Origin: Budorcas taxicolor
Lineage: Eukaryota > Chordata > Mammalia > Artiodactyla > Bovidae
Direction of reading: 5' to 3'
Length of the DNA stretch: 64,000 nucleotides
NCBI RefSeq assembly: GCF_023091745.1
Contig: NC_068913.1
Coordinates: 38,694,501 to 38,758,500 of the forward strand
Shown: positions 59,331 to 64,000 of the stretch, piece after piece
Layout: every line of letters begins with the position of its first letter
Numbering within the stretch: position 1 is the first letter of the stretch
Program-made: the position numbers and the translations under genes
Notes under the pieces: generated by a model
Seen by the model: only the letters and a program-made list of their open reading frames with translations
What the model was told of the DNA's origin: nothing
Databases searched by the model: none

Positions 59331-60091
59331 CTGAGTCTTTTATTTTTCCATCTGTCAAATTTTCATAATGACTCATATCAATTAACAATTCTCAAAGAGT
59401 GTAATGAGCCATGCATACTTTCAAAAGAGCTTTGAAAAACATTTTTATTACCATTACAATTTGATGCTGCCACATATTTGGAAAACTTTATTGCTATAAT
59501 ATATTTATTATAAATCACAACATATAGAACAAGGATTATTATCTATGGTTTAAATAGATGTTTCCTTCTATAACATTTATTTAGAAGTAAGAATTCTAAC
59601 ATGTTGCTATATAAATATCATTAGTTTTTTAAGCTGCCTGTTTACATGACACTCTTCTGGTTACTAAAACAAATGATGCACCATATTTGTGCAATATACT
59701 TGTTTTATTTCCTGTGTAATATATAGCCTGATGAAACATTATGTACATATTTCATTCAATAAATATGTATTTGATACTAGATGTACAGCTGATGTTTAGC
59801 TCATGTGAATAATACAAAAGAATACACAAATGATTCCTGTGATCCAGCAATTAAAATTTTAGCTGAAGCAAGAAAAATGAAATAAAAGGCATAATATAAT
59901 CATACAGTATAGTATAATAAATATATACAGTAAAATTAACATCACAATGTTAGAATATGACATTTAATTATGGATTTTCATAAGTAGAAGACTGGGTTGT
60001 TTGCTATAATTTTTAGATCTATCAATTATGTTCTAGTTCTATTCATTTTGTTGTGACTATGTCCTGAAATATACTTAGCCCATACATTGAT
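59331..60091. other. Unique AT-rich DNA
   Basis: Nothing recognised. Confidence 0.5.
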
Positions 60092-61930
60092 TAGCTTTTT
60101 TGTTTTATTTTTTTAATTTATTTATTTTAATTGGAGGGTAATTACTTTGCAATATTGTAGGTTATGCCACACATCAACATGAATCTGCCACAAGCATACA
60201 CGTGTTCCTCATCCTGAACCCCCCTCCCATCTCCCTCCCCGTACCATCCCTCTGGGTCATCCCAGTGTACCAGCCCCAAGGATCCTGTATCAAACCTGGA
60301 CTGGTGATTAGTTTCTTATATGATATTATACATGTTTCCATGACATTCCCCCAAATCATCCCACCCTCACCCTCTCCTACAGAGTCCAAAAGACTGTTTT
60401 ATACATCTGTGTCTCTTTTGCTGTCTCGCATACAGGGTTATCATTACCATCTTTCTAAATTCCATATATATGCATTAGTATACTGTATTGGTGTTTTTCT
60501 TTCTGGCTTACTTCACTCTGTATAATAGAATCCAGTTTCATCACCTCATTAGAACTGATTCAAATGTATTCTTTTTAATGGCTGAGTAATACTCCTTTGT
60601 GTATATGTACGACAGCTTTCTTATCCATCCATCTGTTGATGGACATCTAGGTTGCTTCCATGTCCTGGCTATTATAAACAATGCTGTGATGAACATTGGG
60701 GTACACATGTCTCTTTCAATTCTGGTTTCCTTATTGTGTATGCCCAGCAGTGGGATTCCTGAGTCATAAGGCAGTTCTATTTCCAGTTTTTAAAGGAATC
60801 TCCACACTGTTCTCCATAGTGGCTGTACTAGTTTGCATTCCCACCAACAGTGTAAGAGAGTTCCCTTTTCTCCACAGCCTCTCCAGCATTTATTGGTTGT
60901 AGACTTTTGGATCACAGCCATTCTGACTGGCATGAAATGGTACCTCATTGTGGTTTTGATTTGCATTTCTCTGATAATGAGTGATGTTGAGCATCTTTTC
61001 ATCATTTGTTAGCCATCTGTATGTCTTTTTTGGAGAAATGTCTGTTTAGTTCTTTGGCCCATTTTTTAATTGGGTCATTTATTTTTCTGGAATTGATTTG
61101 CAGGAGTTGCTTGTATATTTTTGAGATTAGTTGTTTGTCAGTTGCTTCATTTGCTATTATTTTCTCCCATTCTGAAGGCTGTCTTTTCACCTTGCTTAGA
61201 GTTTCCTTTGTTGTTCAGAAGCTTTTAATTTTAATTAGGTCCCACTTGTTTATTTTTGCTTTTATTTCCAATATTCTGGGAAATGGGTCATAGAGGATCC
61301 TGCTGTGATTTATGTCGGAGAGTGTTTTGCCTATGTTCTCCTCTAAGAGTTTTATAGTTTCTGGTCTTATGTTTAGATCTTTAATCCATTTTGAGTTTAT
61401 TTTTGTGTATGGTGTTAGAAAGTGTTCTAGTTTCATTCTTTTACAAGTGGTTGACCAGTTTTCCCAGCACCACTTGTTAAAGTGATTGTCTTTTCTCCAT
61501 TGTATATTCTTGCCTCCTTTGTCAAATATAAGGTGTCCATAGGTGCGTGGATTTATCTCTGGGCTTTCTATTTTGTTCCATTGATCTATATTTCTGTCTT
61601 TGTGCCAGTACCATACTGTCTTGATAAGTGTGGCTTTGTAGTAGAGCCTGAAGTCAGGCAGGTTGATTCCTCCAGGTCCATTCTTCTTTCTCAAGATTGC
61701 TTTGGCTATTCAAGGTTTTTGTATTTCCATACAAATTGTGAACTTATTTGTTTTAGCTCTGTGAAAAATACCGTTGGTCTTGATAGGGATTGCATTGAAT
61801 CTATAGATTGCTTTGGATGGTATACTCATTTTCACTATATTGATTCTTCTGATCCATGAACATGGTATTTTCTCCATCTATTAGTGTCCTCTTTGATTTC
61901 TTTAACCAGTGTTTTATAGTTTTCTATGAT
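60092..61930 (-). mobile_element. LINE-1, 5'-truncated (antisense)
   Basis: 1.84 kb from the T-rich reversed poly(A) end near 60094, through the 3' UTR (60120-60450) and the ORF2 C-terminal half, to a truncation near 61930. No clear target duplication was found. It is a recognisable artiodactyl L1, less damaged than the copy at 1-1249. Confidence 0.95.
60454..61930 (-). pseudogene. L1 ORF2 C-terminal pseudogene
   Basis: Second half of L1 ORF2 on the minus strand, with the natural stop (TAG, read at 60456-60454) still present after YGI. Frames in order are 61694-61215 (WYWHKDRNIDQWNKIESPE, then KWCWENWSTTCKRMK), 61190-61002 (PIKKWAKELNRHFSKKD) and 61005-60790 (MRYHFMPVRMAVIQKS, CWRGCGEKGTLLHCWWECKL). 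The last contains the Cys/His cluster CWRGCGEKGTLLHCWW typical of the L1 ORF2 end. Breaks: a TGA near 61212 where a Cys codon is expected, a frameshift near 61002, and a TAA near 60787. The reverse transcriptase core is not included because of truncation. Confidence 0.93.
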
Positions 61931-62008
61931 ACAAATGATATTTTCCTCTAAAAGAAGAATGTTTTCCTTGGTCATCTAGATTTTGCCTTCTTATTTGAAA
62001 GTTTCCTA

Positions 62009-62062
<54 letters not shown>

Positions 62063-62934
62063 CTCATGTATGTGTACTTTATTCATTATTTGGAGCTCGT
62101 GGCATTCAAATCCTGAAAGGGTTTCATTATGATGGTATTTATTTACATTGCCAATCAGCCTGAAATCTTTATGTTGTTTGATTAGCTGATCTCCTTTCAA
62201 TAGGAATGCTTACATGGGATAGTAACATATTATCTTGTGATAGTAGATCAAAATAAAAGGGTCTTAAGCATAATGTTTTCAAGTTATAATGCAGTTCACC
62301 CTTCCCCATATTGGCACACCTCTTCCTAACTTATCATAACATCAGTGTTGGCATTTCCCAGAGTCACAATCACAATCAAGAAAAGAAAGAAAACATTCTA
62401 ACTAACCTGTGCCTGTGACCTAAAATCTATAATGTTTCTCAGTTTTTGTATTTTAATGAATGTTAAATTTTAAAAGTTACAGTGTATTTTGCCTTAGTTT
62501 TTTTATGACAAATTCATCTTATTAAAAGATTGTCATCAATAAGTGATCTCTTTAAAATTATAAGTGGATGATTTAATTTTTAGAAAATAAAACTATAAAC
62601 CTATTTTTTTGTGTATTAAACTTCTTGCATTTTTTCTCTGTTTTAGAGTTTATTTAGTTCTTTATCCCTAGTTAAAAAAATCCTAATATTGAAGCATTTC
62701 TTTTTAATTGTCAGATAGCTTACTTTTTACATATTTATTATGTTTGTTGTAGTATGAAATACACATTATAGTTAATACATTTTAAAGGAATATTATGACA
62801 TTCATTATAAAATAAAAATATTAACTAATATATACTCTATTATTTTGTTATGTAATTGTACTAATATAGCTAATCATGAGTGCATTATTTATTTAAAATA
62901 CTTTTAATATCATCACATTAATATTATTGCATTA
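61931..62934. other. Unique AT-rich DNA
   Basis: Nothing recognised apart from the (TG)n tract listed next. Confidence 0.5.
62011..62059. repeat. (TG)n microsatellite
   Basis: About 24 uninterrupted TG units, the longest simple repeat in the window and likely to vary in length between individuals. Confidence 0.99.
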
Positions 62935-62991
62935 AAAACCCTATTGAGTACTTGTTACTTGCTAGCCTTTGGGTTAAGCACTCTTGTTATT

Positions 62992-63374
62992 GTTCAGTTG
63001 CCCAGTCCTGTCCAACTCTTTGTGACCCCATGGACTGCAGCATGCCAGGCCTCCCTTCCCTCACCATCTCCCAGAGTTTGCCCAAGTTCATGTTCTTTGC
63101 ATCAGTGAAGCCATCCAGCCGTCTCATCCTCTGATGCTCTCTTCTCTTTCTGTCCTCAATCTTTCCCAGCATTTGGGATTTTTCCCATGAATCATCTATT
63201 TGCATGAGAGGACAAAAATACTGAAGCTTCAGCTTTAGCTTCAGTCCTTCCAGTGAATAATCAGGATTGATCTCCTTTAAGATTGACCGGTTTGATCTTC
63301 TTGCTATCCAAGGGACTTGCAGGAGTCTTCTCCAGCATCACAGTTCAAAGGCATCAGTTTTTTGGCATTCTGCC
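62992..63374 (-). mobile_element. BovB LINE 3' fragment (antisense)
   Basis: Diverged BovB end (GTTCAGTTGCCCAGTCCTGT, GCATGCCAGGCCTCCC) back to the CAAAGGCATCAG block near 63355. More substituted than other copies here, so probably older. Confidence 0.92.
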
Positions 63375-63395
63375 AATTCTCTGTTGTTCCACTAG

Positions 63396-63455
63396 AGCAG
63401 AGAATGGAAAACCACCCCAGTACACTTGCCATGAGAATCTCATGAACTGTGTAAA
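63396..63455 (+). mobile_element. Bov-tA-like fragment (sense)
   Basis: GCAGAGAATGGAAAACCACC, CCAGTACACTTGCCATGAGA, then ATCTCATGAACTGTGTAAAA: middle of a Bov-tA-type unit, both ends missing. Confidence 0.6.
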
Positions 63456-63640
63456 AGGGTTAAACACTGTACAGCACCCAATTGAATCCTCAAAACAACC
63501 TCTGATTTTTCATTCCCAATTTACAAAGAAGGAAAATGAGACATTAATTTGCTTGCCTGGGGAGTGGAGAAACTGGAATCCAAAACTGAAGTCTGCTAAT
63601 GCTAAAATGATCTCAGTGGACACAGCCCTATCTCATCTAC

Positions 63641-64000
63641 CCAAACATTATATCCTTCTTAGAAATAGCAAGCGCTGTACAAATCAAATGTTAAAAGATT
63701 ATATTTAGACTTCCACATGAATCCACTCAGGATGTCACCTAACACATCAAAGTTCCTATCTTCCGGCATCACCAATATAATTATTTCAGATGACACATGC
63801 ATACTTTCCATGTAAAAAAAAAAGTTATGCTGTATTAATAATAATGAAACTGCTTCCAACAGCTCAGTTCACCAAGGAGAAAAACAGACGGATGCTAACA
63901 TGGCTCGTTATTATTTCTCTTAAATTCCAAATTTCACTTGATATTAGAATAGGGAAAGCAAACTAATTAAAGTAAAAAAATCATTTGATTATTTTAATGC
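63641..64000. other. Unique AT-rich DNA
   Basis: Nothing recognised. The 66-codon minus frame at 63859-63659 has no domain; the phrase VMPEDRNFDVLGDILSGF is not assigned to any family. Confidence 0.45.

Larger units (their letters stand above)
62935..63640 (+). mobile_element. MIR SINE, split by BovB
   Basis: Left part 62935-62991 (TTGAGTACTTGTTACTTGC, GGTTAAGCACT) and right part 63455-63640 (AATTGAATCCTCAAAACAAC, AATTTACAAAGAAGGAAAAT, GAGACATTAATTTGCTTGCC) are in MIR order, with BovB and a Bov-tA piece between. Confidence 0.75.

Noticed and set aside
60092..61930. Target duplication for the right-hand L1
   Set aside because: ATACATTGAT at left and ATACAAATGAT at right are only loosely similar and not placed exactly at the ends.
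62006..62200. 64-codon minus frame rich in His-Thr repeats
   Set aside because: It is the translation of the (TG)n microsatellite plus flank, not a gene.

Overview
This window is mammalian, and specifically ruminant (Bovidae: cattle, yak, sheep or goat; the species cannot be fixed from sequence alone). It carries 13 fragments of the RTE-class LINE BovB, about 15 tRNA-derived Bov-tA units, 5 Bov-A2 dimers or pieces, artiodactyl L1 3' ends and a CHR-type SINE. Together these are diagnostic of ruminants. The DNA is AT-rich and CpG-poor, with microsatellites. I found no functional protein-coding gene, no RNA gene and no CpG-island promoter. Every open reading frame above about 130 codons is explained by transposon remnants, except one unexplained 178-codon frame at 11551-12087. 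The window reads as a gene desert or the inside of a very large intron.

Layout. 1-2085: two antisense L1 remnants, one with an internal inversion. 2086-11540: mostly unique AT-rich DNA with scattered Bov-tA, BovB, L1 tails and MIR. 11551-15000: the densest and most GC-rich part, holding an unidentified antisense frame, LTR-like blocks with TATA-like boxes, a BovB insertion with a perfect 12-bp target duplication, and a CHR SINE. 15000-18170: unique. 18174-20076: a SINE cluster. 22285-24661: two antisense BovB copies. 24700-26945: probable old ERVL/MaLR material carrying a hAT relic and a MaLR LTR. 28390-34004: MIR, L2, dimeric Bov-tA, Bov-A2 and a likely retrocopy 3' end. 35743-41749: L1 tail and BovB, including the longest BovB copy (1.86 kb, with reverse transcriptase) lying tail-to-tail with another. 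44283-51916: Bov-A2 pair, old L1M, and an L1 3' UTR with a 32-bp tandem repeat. 53000-57560: microsatellites, an ERV LTR piece and hAT fossils. 60092-61930: a 5'-truncated L1. 61931-64000: a (TG)n tract and a MIR split by BovB.

No genes act together here. What the sequence records is a history of insertion: old MIR, L2 and hAT elements cut by younger BovB and Bov-tA copies, many with target-site duplications still readable. SINEs of the Bov-tA/Bov-A2 type share their tail with BovB and are known to depend on BovB enzymes, and BovB is present here only as dead copies. I saw no convincing new biological system. The best leads are structural: the unexplained frame at 11551-12087, the BovB tail-to-tail inverted repeat, the LTR/BovB chimeric frame, the retrocopy end with a polyadenylation signal, and the 60-kb-spaced direct L1 repeats.
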